Shown piece after piece: positions 33,296-41,865 of a stretch of DNA of 64,000 nt. Position numbers and translations under genes: made by a program. The DNA is from CAZLWA01 sp964563165 (lineage in GTDB: Bacteria > CLD3 > SB21), in contig CAZLWA010000097.1 in NCBI GenBank assembly GCA_964563165.1, positions 118,141 to 182,140 on the forward strand, given 5' to 3'. The notes beneath the pieces were generated by a model. That model was not told the origin of the DNA and ran no database searches. It worked only from the letters and a program-made list of their open reading frames with translations. Numbering within the stretch: the stretch's first letter is position 1; each line of letters begins with the position of its first letter.

Positions 33296-33691
33296 TCACA
33301 ATTCCACGATAGGCCTTCGGCCGTCAAATCCGCTTTCGATCGAATGCCAGAAATTTATATCTTCTTCCCCTAATTTCCAACACAAATAAATTTCTTCTCC
33401 GGTATTACGCAGACAGGGGAAGTCAATCAGGCCATCCTGCATGCTTTTGATCATGATGCCTTCGGTTTCAAAATAGCGCATAATCTCAATCAATTTTTCC
33501 AATTCAGCCGGGTGAAACCGCGAGCCGTTCGGTCCTAATCCTCCGAAATATTCGTGTTTGTAAATATTATAATTCAGATCATCCAATTGGGTCTTAAGCG
33601 AGACTACCTTTGAAATCCTGAGTTTAACCTCCGCCAACGCGCGTCTCGCTTCATCCAGCGTGTAATGCCGTTTGTGAAGATATTTGGTCAT
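33296..33691 (-). CDS. DUF2203 protein
   Basis: A 131-residue protein with the DUF2203 signature: YTLDEARRALAEVKLRISK at the start, the helix LKTQLDDLNYNIYKHEYFGG, then IMIKSMQDGLIDFPCLRNTGEEIYLCWKLGEEDINFWHSIESGFDGRRPI at the end. Function of this family is not established. It follows the small protein at 33694-33927 with a gap of two bases, so they are co-expressed. Confidence 0.85.
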   Translation of the reverse strand: MTKYLHKRHYTLDEARRALAEVKLRISKVVSLKTQLDDLNYNIYKHEYFGGLGPNGSRFHPAELEKLIEIMRYFETEGIMIKSMQDGLIDFPCLRNTGEEIYLCWKLGEEDINFWHSIESGFDGRRPIVEL

Positions 33692-33693
33692 GG

Positions 33694-33927
33694 CTAATTT
33701 TTCAAATCGCGATCCATGGGCTCTGTGTCGGCCAGATTGTGCATCAAACTGTCAAAGAAGAAAACCGAATAGTCAGAAAGAACTTTGACGATATATTCGC
33801 GCGAAGCTTCATCCACTTTGTTCTGCTCGCACCAATTAATAATATAATTCTGAAAATACGTCTCGGCAATTTTTCGGAAATCCTGATTCACGGTCTCATC
33901 GCCAGGCAAGTAGGAATCCAAAGTCAT
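33694..33927 (-). CDS. Hypothetical protein, 77 residues
   Basis: No family recognised. Mostly helical and acidic, with FRKIAETYFQNYIINWCEQNKVDEASREYIVKVLSDYSVFFFDSLMHNLADTEP. It ends two bases before the DUF2203 start, which supports a two-gene operon. A single Cys and no signal peptide. The ATG is the only plausible start. Confidence 0.65.
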   Translation of the reverse strand: MTLDSYLPGDETVNQDFRKIAETYFQNYIINWCEQNKVDEASREYIVKVLSDYSVFFFDSLMHNLADTEPMDRDLKN

Positions 33928-34162
33928 CCGCGTCTCCTTTAAAAGAAAATGAACGAGCCAATGTAAAAAGATCGTGATGAGAAATCAAGTTTAATTTTAG
34001 ATCTGAAAATGAATTTAAAAAATTTTTGCGTTTCTTGTCGTCATGCGTTAACTTGAAATCAACATAAGAGAAACCTGCAGCATTCGTGACTGTAAATGTT
34101 TTGACCGATGTGTGTATCGCCATGGCGCGTTTAAGAATAAGAAAACGATTGGATCACCACGA

Positions 34163-34540
34163 ATGAATAGACCCTATTTCATATGGATCCTCGTGTTGTG
34201 CATCATTTCATCCTGCCGGGAAGTCTTAGTGAGTTCGGCGGACGAGAAAAAAGAGCAGCTACTTATCGGTGATTGGGCCCTCGATGATCCCAATGTGATG
34301 ATCGGCACGATCCAGATTACCTTCAGGGCCGACCTGTCGGCGCGTATCGTCAACACGATCCCCAACAACGAACTGGATGAGGAATACCGATTTCACGTGG
34401 AGGACGGGATTTTGTTTTTCAATACGCAGACGCCGGAGGGAGAAATAGTTTACGTCTATTATGAGATCAACTCACTGAGCGTAACGACCCTCGTGTTCAA
34501 GCGTCAGGACGGGTCGCTGCAATACTACCGCAAACAATAA
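34163..34540 (+). CDS. Hypothetical lipoprotein
   Basis: The sequence MNRPYFIWILVLCIISSC is a lipoprotein signal with lipobox IISSC (lipidation at Cys18). The mature part has a lipocalin-like pattern: LLIGDWALDDPNV, IQITFRADLSARIVN, YRFHVEDGILFFNTQ, IVYVYYEINSLSVTTLVFKRQDG. I chose the ATG at 34163 because it begins the signal peptide; the longer frame starts in noncoding sequence. The stop overlaps the ruvC start (TAATG). Function unknown. Confidence 0.75.
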   Translation: MNRPYFIWILVLCIISSCREVLVSSADEKKEQLLIGDWALDDPNVMIGTIQITFRADLSARIVNTIPNNELDEEYRFHVEDGILFFNTQTPEGEIVYVYYEINSLSVTTLVFKRQDGSLQYYRKQ

Positions 34541-35073
34541 TGATCATCATCGGCATCGATCCCGGAACCAACGCCACCGGTTTCGGCGTGATCCAATATG
34601 ACAAAAAAAAGATGATGTGGCTCGGCAGCGGCATCATTCAGCTGCCCGACCGTCATCCCCTGTTCAAAAAACTTGAAATGATCTATGACGGAGTCGTAGA
34701 TATCATCGAGCACTATCGCCCGACGGATTTCGCCGTTGAGAATATTTTTTTCAGCAAGAATGTGAATTCGGCCTTAAAATTGGGTCATGCCCGGGGCGCC
34801 GCGATCTTAGGAGCCTTGCATCACGATATCGGTATCCACGAGTATTCGCCGAAAGAAATGAAGATGGCAGTAACGGGCAACGGCAACGCCGCCAAGGAAC
34901 AAGTGCAGTTCATGGTCAAAAAGATATTAGGCCTTAAGAAGGAGCTGACGCTCGATGAATCCGACGCCCTGGGCCTGGCGATCTGTCACGCCCATCGCGC
35001 GCACTCCCCGCGCGCCTCGGTCAAAAGCTGGAGCGCATTTGTGAAAGCGCATCCGGAATTGATCAAAAAGTAA
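34540..35073 (+). CDS. ruvC: Holliday junction resolvase RuvC
   Basis: Endonuclease that cuts Holliday junctions during recombination. The first strand GIDPGTNATGFGVI carries catalytic Asp7. DFAVENIFFSKN contains the Glu, and the C-terminal LDESDALGLAICHAH the last pair of Asp. Length of 177 residues is standard. The start overlaps the preceding lipoprotein stop by one base (TAATG). ruvA and ruvB are not in the window. Confidence 0.96.
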   Translation: MIIIGIDPGTNATGFGVIQYDKKKMMWLGSGIIQLPDRHPLFKKLEMIYDGVVDIIEHYRPTDFAVENIFFSKNVNSALKLGHARGAAILGALHHDIGIHEYSPKEMKMAVTGNGNAAKEQVQFMVKKILGLKKELTLDESDALGLAICHAHRAHSPRASVKSWSAFVKAHPELIKK

Positions 35074-35081
35074 TTTTCAGT

Positions 35082-36356
35082 TTATTTGATCAACGCCATC
35101 TTATGCGTGTGAATGAACCGCCCCGCTTGCAGCCGGTAAAAATAGATGCCCGCCGCCGCCGATAACCCCTGATTGTTCTTTCCGTCCCAAACCGTCGTGT
35201 AATTACCTGCAGGTTGACGTGCGGCAACCAATGTGCGTATCTCCTGTCCGAGCACATTATAGATTCGAAGCGAAACAAATGCCTCCCGGTCCAGATCGTA
35301 CCGGATCGTCGTCGCAGGATTGAAGGGATTGGGATAGTTCGGATAGAGCCGAATCGCCGACGGAAGCGCCTCGGAAACATGCGAGTCATTTTTCACAATG
35401 ACTTTATGCCCACGTGCCGATTGAATCAAATTGTTCTTAGTGACGCCGTTGACCAGAAGGAATTGGATCGTATCGCGAAGGGTGTCTGCCGGCTGAATCG
35501 TGCCGAGATCAATGGACCAATAGACCGAGACATCCGACCGCTGCGCCAGGGAAGAAAAATTCGGGTGATTCATTAGTCCAAGAAGCAGCGTATCCAGGTC
35601 CCGTCCGGTTTTTGCGCTGTCGTTGATCGTTTTATGGAGCCATCGGTAATTACCGGCTTCGGCGCTGAGGTTTTTGCTGACCAAACCGACGCCGCTGTAT
35701 AAATTCAGGTTGTGGTCGAAAACGTAAACGACCGCCGCAGAATCGTCGCTGTAAAATCCCGTGCTGTCATCCAGATATCCGCCCAGCGTGCTTCCGATAT
35801 CGCCGTCGTAACCGAACAGCACTTTAAAATTCGAAAAAGTTGCCGTTCCGCCCGGAGGATTAATAAATTCAAAAACGAAACTCAGAAATATCATGGTACT
35901 GCTGTCGTTCACCGCACGGACGGTTTGCGTGATATGGAAATTGGAAACTGTGTCCGCGGAGTATCGCAGCTTCAGGCCGTTGGAATCCTCGAGCAAATGA
36001 CTTGGATCAGGCGCACGAAAGGTGTTATAATCACCCGGGCTCTTTCCCCCGTTGGTGCGGCCGACGGCGCTGTGAAAGACGGTGTCTATTTCATCAAAAT
36101 GAACGGCCAGAAACCCTTGATACAGTGTGTTGGGGAAATCCTGACCTTCCAGCCGGTGCTCGATAAATGCCGCTCCAAAGGTCGTATCGTAACCTACCGC
36201 CGCCACTCCCGTCGTTTGGATCTTTTCATTGAGGCCGGCCGTCTTCCTGACGGCTGAAATTTTACCATTGACATTTTCGTAAATCACAAATCCGGAGAGG
36301 CCCAGAACGAAAATGATTGAAAATCCGACGTAGGGGAAGCGCTTGGTCACCGGCAT
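35082..36356 (-). CDS. Secreted protein with type IX secretion C-terminal sorting domain
   Basis: A 424-residue exported protein of unknown core function. The N terminus has a hydrophobic segment (about residues 9-26). The middle is a beta-rich region with no motif I recognise. The C terminus from about residue 340 is a classical T9SS type A sorting domain: YPNPFNPATTIRYDL, VSLRIYNVLGQEIRTLV, GNYTTVWDGKNNQGLSAAAGIYFYRLQAG. It would be attached to the cell surface or released after outer-membrane passage. It lies tail to tail with ruvC. Confidence 0.88.
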   Translation of the reverse strand: MPVTKRFPYVGFSIIFVLGLSGFVIYENVNGKISAVRKTAGLNEKIQTTGVAAVGYDTTFGAAFIEHRLEGQDFPNTLYQGFLAVHFDEIDTVFHSAVGRTNGGKSPGDYNTFRAPDPSHLLEDSNGLKLRYSADTVSNFHITQTVRAVNDSSTMIFLSFVFEFINPPGGTATFSNFKVLFGYDGDIGSTLGGYLDDSTGFYSDDSAAVVYVFDHNLNLYSGVGLVSKNLSAEAGNYRWLHKTINDSAKTGRDLDTLLLGLMNHPNFSSLAQRSDVSVYWSIDLGTIQPADTLRDTIQFLLVNGVTKNNLIQSARGHKVIVKNDSHVSEALPSAIRLYPNYPNPFNPATTIRYDLDREAFVSLRIYNVLGQEIRTLVAARQPAGNYTTVWDGKNNQGLSAAAGIYFYRLQAGRFIHTHKMALIK

Positions 36357-36439
36357 CCGCTTTCGATTTTAAATAAAAAAGACCATCTCCTTTTTCCGGA
36401 AATGATCTTTTTCATAAATTGATTCGATGAGGAAACTAT

Positions 36440-36853
36440 TTACGAACCTTTTTTCAGATCATTATAGTCCACCTCATACTTTGAAGCGCATTTGGCTTGA
36501 ATTTGCGTTCCCTCAAACGTACCGTCGTGCTTTAATTTTCCGTCCACGACCGCTTCGCATTCATCCTTGAACGTATCCGGCACGGGGTCTTTGCCGATAT
36601 ATTTTACGGGTATGGTCGCTCCGTTTTTGGTGAGTAAAAATTCCAACGCCATACCGTTCTTCTTAATGCTGCCCGTAACGACGTTGCCGTGAACTTTCAA
36701 TTTCTTTTGATATACGTCGTCGCCCATGCCTTTGAGTTCATCAACAAATTTATAGTACGATTTGCCCTCATTGAACCCGCTGATAAAAAGCAGCGCCAGC
36801 ACACCGACCACCAGCGTAACCCCGACGATTATTTTCAGATTCTTTTTCTGCAT
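36440..36853 (-). CDS. ccmE: Cytochrome c maturation heme chaperone CcmE, Cys-type
   Basis: CcmE receives heme in the periplasm and passes it to apocytochrome c. The 137-residue protein has one N-terminal membrane helix (residues 7-25) and the OB-fold (LKVHGNVVTGSIKKN, MALEFLLTKNGATIPVKY). The heme-binding motif is CASKY (Cys122 to Tyr126), the CxxxY variant, where E. coli CcmE has HxxxY. The Cys form is known from Desulfovibrio and archaea. GGAAGGAA lies 6 bases before the ATG. It is upstream-controlled by a Crp/Fnr-type palindrome shared with the nap operon; no other ccm genes are in the window. Confidence 0.88.
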   Translation of the reverse strand: MQKKNLKIIVGVTLVVGVLALLFISGFNEGKSYYKFVDELKGMGDDVYQKKLKVHGNVVTGSIKKNGMALEFLLTKNGATIPVKYIGKDPVPDTFKDECEAVVDGKLKHDGTFEGTQIQAKCASKYEVDYNDLKKGS

Positions 36854-36898
36854 CTCTATTTCCTTCCGGTTAAACCCATCTTAATTTACAACAATTTC

Positions 36899-36940
36899 AA
36901 TGTAATTCAAACTAAATTTATATAGTATGACTTTCGTCAT
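36899..36940 (-). promoter_or_regulatory. Crp/Fnr-type operator and promoter of ccmE
   Basis: ATGAC-TTTC-GTCAT (36927-36940) is a perfect palindrome with TGA-N6-TCA spacing, inside the last codons of the symporter gene. On the minus strand TACATT (36904-36899) fits a -10 box placing the site at about -41.5, the usual Crp/Fnr class II activating position. Compare 11318-11333. Confidence 0.65.
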
Positions 36941-38279
36941 GAAACTCCCCTTCCCACCGCGCCATAACAATCGTCGCGAGGCAATTGCCGACCACATTCA
37001 CGGAAGTTCGTGCCATGTCCATGAGTGCGTCGATCCCCACAATAATAAAGATCGGTTCGGCCGGCAGGCCGAACGAAGCGGCGGTCCCCAGAAGAATGAC
37101 CAGCGCGCCGCGCGACACGCCCGCAACGCCCTTGCTGGTAAGCATCAGTGTGAATACCATCAACAACTGCTGGCCCCAGGGCATTGAAACGCCCGCCGCT
37201 TGCGCCACGAAAACAGACACCAGCGACAAATACAGCGTGGAGCCGTCTAAATTAAAACTATACCCGGTAGGCATGACGAAGGCGACGATTTTTCTCGGAA
37301 CGCCGATCGCCTCCATCGCTTCCATGGCCTTCGGCAGAGCGGCCTCGGAACTGGTTGTCGCAAAAGCAATGGAAACCGGTTCGATGACCGCCAGGATAAA
37401 TTTCTTGATCGGAACTTTCGCCAGCATGGCAATCGGCAGTAAAACAAAAATCAAAAATACTGCCAGCGCCACATAGAGCGTTGCCAGAAGATGAAACAAA
37501 TTGGCCAAAATGCCGAAGCCCATACTGCCCACGGTATATGCGATGGCAGCGCCGACGCCTATCGGCGCAAAATACATCACGAGCTTAGTAAATTTAAACA
37601 TCGTCTCCGAAAGGCTCTCCGCGAACATCAGCATAGGTTTCCGTTTTTCATCGCCGACCAGAGCCAGCCCGATGCCGAACAACACGCTGAATATGACAAT
37701 CTGCAGTATCTGCCCGTCGGCAATGGACTTGGCAATATTTTCCGGAAAGATATGAAGAAGAATCTCCGAAGTACTTTGCGGCGCGATGTTCAGGGTTTCC
37801 GCCGATGGCGCTTTCGGCAATATGATGCCTTCGCCGGCGCGGCTGATATTGATGGCCGTCAGTCCGATAAATAGCGCCAACGTCGTCACGACCTCAAAAT
37901 AAATGAGCGATTTGATCCCCAGGCGCCCGATCTGCCTGAGATTTGAGTGTCCGGCAATACCGACGACGAGCGTTGCGAACAGGAGCGGCGCGATGATCGT
38001 TTTGATCAGTCGTAAGAAAATTTGGCTCAGAACTTTTAACGCAACAGCCCATTCGGGAAAATCATGGCCGAATTCCGCGCCGATTACCATACTGACAAAG
38101 ATCCACGCCGTCAGCGACCGGCGCACAGCGGCGTAAGCACACAGTCCGGCAATCGCAGCCCAACGGATCGCGATCAGCGCGTCCGGATCGAAAGCGACTA
38201 CACTATACTGATTCAGGACAGTAAGAAACGCCGCCAGCGTTAAGCCTACTACGCATGACAAAAGAACTTTGTTCTGCAT
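36918..38279 (-). CDS. Dicarboxylate/amino-acid:cation symporter (DAACS family)
   Basis: Secondary transporter related to GltP and DctA, about ten hydrophobic segments. Conserved pieces are the re-entrant loop FATTSSEAALPKAMEAMEAIGVP, the segment PTGYSFNLDGSTLYLSLVSVFVAQ, and SRGALVILLGTAASFGLPAEP with the final NVVGNCLATIVMARWE. Substrates are most often C4-dicarboxylates, glutamate or aspartate; no specificity residue allows a choice. Its last codons contain the ccmE operator. Confidence 0.92.
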   Translation of the reverse strand: MQNKVLLSCVVGLTLAAFLTVLNQYSVVAFDPDALIAIRWAAIAGLCAYAAVRRSLTAWIFVSMVIGAEFGHDFPEWAVALKVLSQIFLRLIKTIIAPLLFATLVVGIAGHSNLRQIGRLGIKSLIYFEVVTTLALFIGLTAINISRAGEGIILPKAPSAETLNIAPQSTSEILLHIFPENIAKSIADGQILQIVIFSVLFGIGLALVGDEKRKPMLMFAESLSETMFKFTKLVMYFAPIGVGAAIAYTVGSMGFGILANLFHLLATLYVALAVFLIFVLLPIAMLAKVPIKKFILAVIEPVSIAFATTSSEAALPKAMEAMEAIGVPRKIVAFVMPTGYSFNLDGSTLYLSLVSVFVAQAAGVSMPWGQQLLMVFTLMLTSKGVAGVSRGALVILLGTAASFGLPAEPIFIIVGIDALMDMARTSVNVVGNCLATIVMARWEGEFHDESHTI

Positions 38280-38324
38280 AAGATCTTTTTTTGGAAGGAA
38301 GATTTTCGAAGGAAGGAACCTTTA

Positions 38325-38357
38325 AGAAAAACGGGAAAGATCTTTTTCTTTCCCGTT
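38325..38357 (-). terminator. Intrinsic terminator of the DUF2914 gene
   Basis: On the minus strand AACGGGAAAG pairs with CTTTCCCGTT (ten base pairs, 38357-38330) followed by a T-rich stretch. It lies ten bases after the stop at 38367. Confidence 0.85.
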
Positions 38358-38366
38358 CTTATACAA

Positions 38367-38744
38367 CTACTCGATCGTGAACATCGCCGCCTGAAGAACT
38401 TCTCCGGTGGACGAAAGCACTTCGACTTTCCATTCGCCGCTATTACCTGCAATCGTCTTAGACGAATACGTTCGCATGGAGGGGTACTTAATTTCCAGAT
38501 CTAAGTCGGTCATAAGACCTCCTTTGTAATACCACTTCACTTTAACGGTTTGTCCTTCGCCGCCGATGACTTTCAGCCAGCAATAAACTGTTTCCGTTGC
38601 AGCAGGAAACGAAGCCGCCTCGCCGGTCACCTCATTTTTCTCGACTCCGGTCCCGAACTTCATAGCTTCGATCTTGATCTGCGCTTTTGAAATTCCGCTC
38701 AGCAAGAATAACATCCCAATGGAAATGAAAATACATTTTTTCAT
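38367..38744 (-). CDS. DUF2914 domain protein, exported
   Basis: Signal peptide MKKCIFISIGMLFLLSGISKAQ, then one DUF2914 domain of about 100 residues: FGTGVEKNEVTGEAASFPAATETVYCWLKVIGGEGQTVKVKWYYKGG, then SMRTYSSKTIAGNSGEWKVEVLSSTGEVLQAAMFTIE. I moved the start to the ATG at 38744 because it begins the signal peptide and has AAGGAG 7 bases before it. The family is widespread in FCB and Proteobacteria but its function is not known. Confidence 0.82.
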   Translation of the reverse strand: MKKCIFISIGMLFLLSGISKAQIKIEAMKFGTGVEKNEVTGEAASFPAATETVYCWLKVIGGEGQTVKVKWYYKGGLMTDLDLEIKYPSMRTYSSKTIAGNSGEWKVEVLSSTGEVLQAAMFTIE

Positions 38745-38884
38745 AACAACGCTCCTTTCTACTATTACCATATTTTAACAATTATTTCATATGAAAGCCA
38801 GCATTTTCTTGAACAAAAAAACCCCGCAATTTCTTACGAGGCATCGGAAAACATAACCTTCCCGCTTTTTGCGGGACAATCTCC

Positions 38885-38935
38885 GTGCGCTACCATTTTT
38901 TTTCTGCGCTCTTTGCGTCCTTTGCGGTTGAATTA
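38885..38935. repeat. Phrase repeat, family E
   Basis: CTGCGCTCTTTGCGTCCTTT then GCGGTTGAAT, built of CTTTGCG steps. It lies in the 341-base gap between the DUF2914 gene and polA. The gap also holds a CCCGC/GCGGG hairpin near 38870; no gene is seen there. Confidence 0.55.
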
Positions 38936-39010
38936 ATCCGGACAAAATAAAAACCGCTTGTATTTGTAGGGCCTGGAGTGTATTTTAGTCGCGCAAAATT
39001 TTTTTTCAAT

Positions 39011-39070
39011 GTCATTCTTACGCAGAGAGAAAATTCCCTTGATGGGATTCCTCGCTTTGCTCGGAATGAC
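39011..39070. repeat. Short palindromic element, family F, ends GTCATTC/GAATGAC
   Basis: A 60-base unit with ends GTCATTC (39011-39017) and GAATGAC (39064-39070) as inverted repeats, plus inner segments AAATTCCC and GGGATTCCTCGCTTTGCTCG. It stands directly before the polA start and reads through in frame from a GTG at 38978. Confidence 0.7.
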
Positions 39071-39085
39071 GGCTATAACAATAAT

Positions 39086-41812
39086 ATGTCCGAGAGAATA
39101 TTCTTACTGGACGGTATGGCGCTCGCCTATCGCGCCTATTTTGCATTCATACACAATCCGCTCAAAAATTCAAAAGGTGAAAATACGAGCGCGGTTTTCG
39201 GATTCACGAACGCACTGATCAAAATTCTGGAAGAAGAAAAACCGGAGTACATCGCGGTCGTTTTCGATACGCACGAGCCGACGTTCCGCCACAAAAAATT
39301 TCCCGCCTATAAAGCCACGCGCGAAAAAATGCCGGAAGATATGATCCCGCAATTGCCCTTGGTCAAAGAGCTTACCGAAGCGATGGGCGTTCCCGTGCTG
39401 GAATTGCACGGCTACGAGGCGGATGATATTATCGGCACGCTGTCGGTGCGCGCCGCGAAAGAAAATATTCAGGTGTATATGGTCACAGGCGACAAAGATT
39501 TCATGCAGCTTATCACGGCAAAAATAAAAATGTATAACCCCCTCAAAAAAGGCGTTGATAAGGAAATCACGGACATTGCAGGGGTAAAAGAAAAATTCGG
39601 CGTCGGGCCTGAATCGGTCAGGGATATGCTGGGGCTTATGGGCGATACCGCGGATAACATTCCGGGCGTCAAAGGCATCGGTGAAAAAACAGCCACTAAA
39701 TTAATTTCCGAGTTCGGTTCGATTGAAAATCTGTACAAGCATGTAGACGAACTCAAAGGAAAGGTCAAAGAAAGCCTGATCCAATACAAGGACAACGCAT
39801 TCTTATCGAAAGAGTTGGCTACGATCGATATCCACACGCCGATCGAGGTGGACCTCCACTCGCTCCGTGCTAAAGAGAAAGATCACGAACGGCTCGTCAA
39901 GCTTTTGCAAAAATTGGAATTCAAATCATTGGTCAAGCGCTTCGAAAAGCAGGGTGAAGATCTGTTTTTCGGACAGGAAATGACGAAACCGAAAACGTTC
40001 GCCGTAAAAAACTCTCACTATCATTTGATCCAAACGGAAAAAGAGCTGCGCGATCTGGTCACGCGCCTGGAAAAGGCTTCTGTGTTCGCCTTTGACACCG
40101 AAACGACCGATGTGGATCCGATGCGGGCGGAGCTCGTGGGGCTTTCTTTTTCGATGAAAGAAGGCGAAGCGTATTATGTTCCGGTCAACGGCACGCTGCC
40201 GCAGGAAACGATGCTCAGATCCCTGAAACCGGTTCTTGAAAATTCCGCCATCGAAAAATCCGGGCAAAACAGCAAATATGACATGCTGGTGATGCGAAAT
40301 TATGACATCCGTGTTGCCGGGACTCATTTTGACACGATGATCGCCGGTCACTTGGTGGATTCGGAAAGAGAACTTGGCATCGATGCGCTGGCCATGCGGT
40401 ATCTGAATTTCCAAAAAATTCCAACGTCGGATCTCATCGGGTCCGGGCGCAATCAAACCAGCATGAAAGACGTTCCGATTGAAAAAGTATCGGCCTACGC
40501 GTGCGAAGATGCGGATTGCGTGCTGCAATTGGAAACAATATTAGCGGCGAAATTGAAAGAGTTGCATTCGGACAAAATTTTTTCGGAGATTGAAATTCCG
40601 TTGATAGGCGCGCTTGCGGAAATGGAATTTCACGGCGTGTGGCTGGATTTGGATATTCTTTCAGATATGTCCAAGGAATTCGGAGAAGAAATTGTGAAGC
40701 AGGAAAAGAGCATTTTCAAGGAAGCCGGTCTGAAATTTAACATGAATTCGCCTCAGCAGCTGGGTGAAGTGCTGTTTGACAAATTGCAGATCCACAAGCT
40801 TGCAGGCATTGAAAAGCCGAAGCTGACCGGCAAGACCAAACAATACGCCACCGACGTCAAAATTCTGGAACGCTATAAGAGCCTGCCAATCATAGAAGCC
40901 ATCCTGGCGTACCGCCAATTGAGCAAGTTAAAATCCACCTACATTGATGGTTTGCCGCCGTTGTTGAATCCCAAGACCAAGCGGATCCACACTACATTTA
41001 GTCAGACGATCGCAGCCACAGGACGGCTGTCTTCCAGTAATCCGAATTTTCAAAACATCCCGATCCGCAGCGATATGGGGCGTGAGATCCGCAAGGCCTT
41101 CACACCCCAGCATAAAAACTGGGTTCTTCTCTCGGCGGATTATTCACAGATCGAATTGCGCGTGATGGCGCATCTGTCTGGCGACGAAAATATGATCCGA
41201 GGATTTCAGGAGGATGCGGATATTCACACGAGTACGGCATCGCGCGTGTTCGGCGTGGCCGTGAACAAGGTGACAAATGACTTGCGCCGAAAAGCAAAAG
41301 ATATTAATTTCGGCATCATTTATGGGATTTCACCGTTCGGCCTGGCGAGCCGTATCGGCATGAACCAGGCGGAAGCGAAAGAATTTATTCAAAACTATTT
41401 TAATACGTATCCGAAAGTCAAAGCGTGCATTGACGGCATCATCGACAACGGAAGAAAAAACGGATACGTAACAACCATGTTCGGACGGCGGCGCTATTTA
41501 CCGGATCTGCAAAGTAAGAATTACATGGTCCGGCAAATGGCCGAGCGTATGGCTACGAACACGCCGATACAGGGTACGGCGGCAGAATTGATCAAGATCG
41601 CAATGATCGAGATTCACCGGTCCATGAAGAAGGAAAAATTTCAGTCGAAAATGATTCTTCAAGTACATGACGAATTGGTTTTTGAGGTGATCCGGGATGA
41701 AATCTCCGATATTCAAAAATTGGTTAAAGAAAAAATGGAACACGCCGTCGCCCTTTCCGTCCCTTTGAAAGTGGAAGTCGGCATCGGGGAAAACTGGTTG
41801 GAAACAAAATAG
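39086..41812 (+). CDS. polA: DNA polymerase I
   Basis: Repair and primer-replacement polymerase of about 908 residues with three domains: 5'-3' exonuclease (RIFLLDGMALAYRAYFAF, YEADDIIGTL, GLMGDTADNIPGVKGIGEKTA), a 3'-5' exonuclease-type domain (FAFDTETTDVDPM), and polymerase (SADYSQIELRVMAHLS, AKDINFGIIYGIS, VHDELVFEV). The exonuclease motif FAFDTETTD and the later ED at ACEDADC suggest the proofreading site is intact, unlike in Taq. I start it at ATG 39086, since the longer frame from a GTG at 38978 is translated repeat sequence. Confidence 0.96.
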   Translation: MSERIFLLDGMALAYRAYFAFIHNPLKNSKGENTSAVFGFTNALIKILEEEKPEYIAVVFDTHEPTFRHKKFPAYKATREKMPEDMIPQLPLVKELTEAMGVPVLELHGYEADDIIGTLSVRAAKENIQVYMVTGDKDFMQLITAKIKMYNPLKKGVDKEITDIAGVKEKFGVGPESVRDMLGLMGDTADNIPGVKGIGEKTATKLISEFGSIENLYKHVDELKGKVKESLIQYKDNAFLSKELATIDIHTPIEVDLHSLRAKEKDHERLVKLLQKLEFKSLVKRFEKQGEDLFFGQEMTKPKTFAVKNSHYHLIQTEKELRDLVTRLEKASVFAFDTETTDVDPMRAELVGLSFSMKEGEAYYVPVNGTLPQETMLRSLKPVLENSAIEKSGQNSKYDMLVMRNYDIRVAGTHFDTMIAGHLVDSERELGIDALAMRYLNFQKIPTSDLIGSGRNQTSMKDVPIEKVSAYACEDADCVLQLETILAAKLKELHSDKIFSEIEIPLIGALAEMEFHGVWLDLDILSDMSKEFGEEIVKQEKSIFKEAGLKFNMNSPQQLGEVLFDKLQIHKLAGIEKPKLTGKTKQYATDVKILERYKSLPIIEAILAYRQLSKLKSTYIDGLPPLLNPKTKRIHTTFSQTIAATGRLSSSNPNFQNIPIRSDMGREIRKAFTPQHKNWVLLSADYSQIELRVMAHLSGDENMIRGFQEDADIHTSTASRVFGVAVNKVTNDLRRKAKDINFGIIYGISPFGLASRIGMNQAEAKEFIQNYFNTYPKVKACIDGIIDNGRKNGYVTTMFGRRRYLPDLQSKNYMVRQMAERMATNTPIQGTAAELIKIAMIEIHRSMKKEKFQSKMILQVHDELVFEVIRDEISDIQKLVKEKMEHAVALSVPLKVEVGIGENWLETK

Positions 41813-41865
41813 CTTTATTTAGAAGATCATTAATTTATTGATTGGCTAACAAGGAGAATAGACCT

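Noticed and set aside
33896..34123. Minus-strand frame of 75 residues upstream of the 77-residue gene
   Set aside because: It overlaps the start of the 33694-33927 gene by about 30 bases and has no family or ribosome signal; likely noncoding.
41842..41865. TTG start for the TPR gene
   Set aside because: An AAGGAG ribosome site lies after this codon and points to the ATG at 41866.
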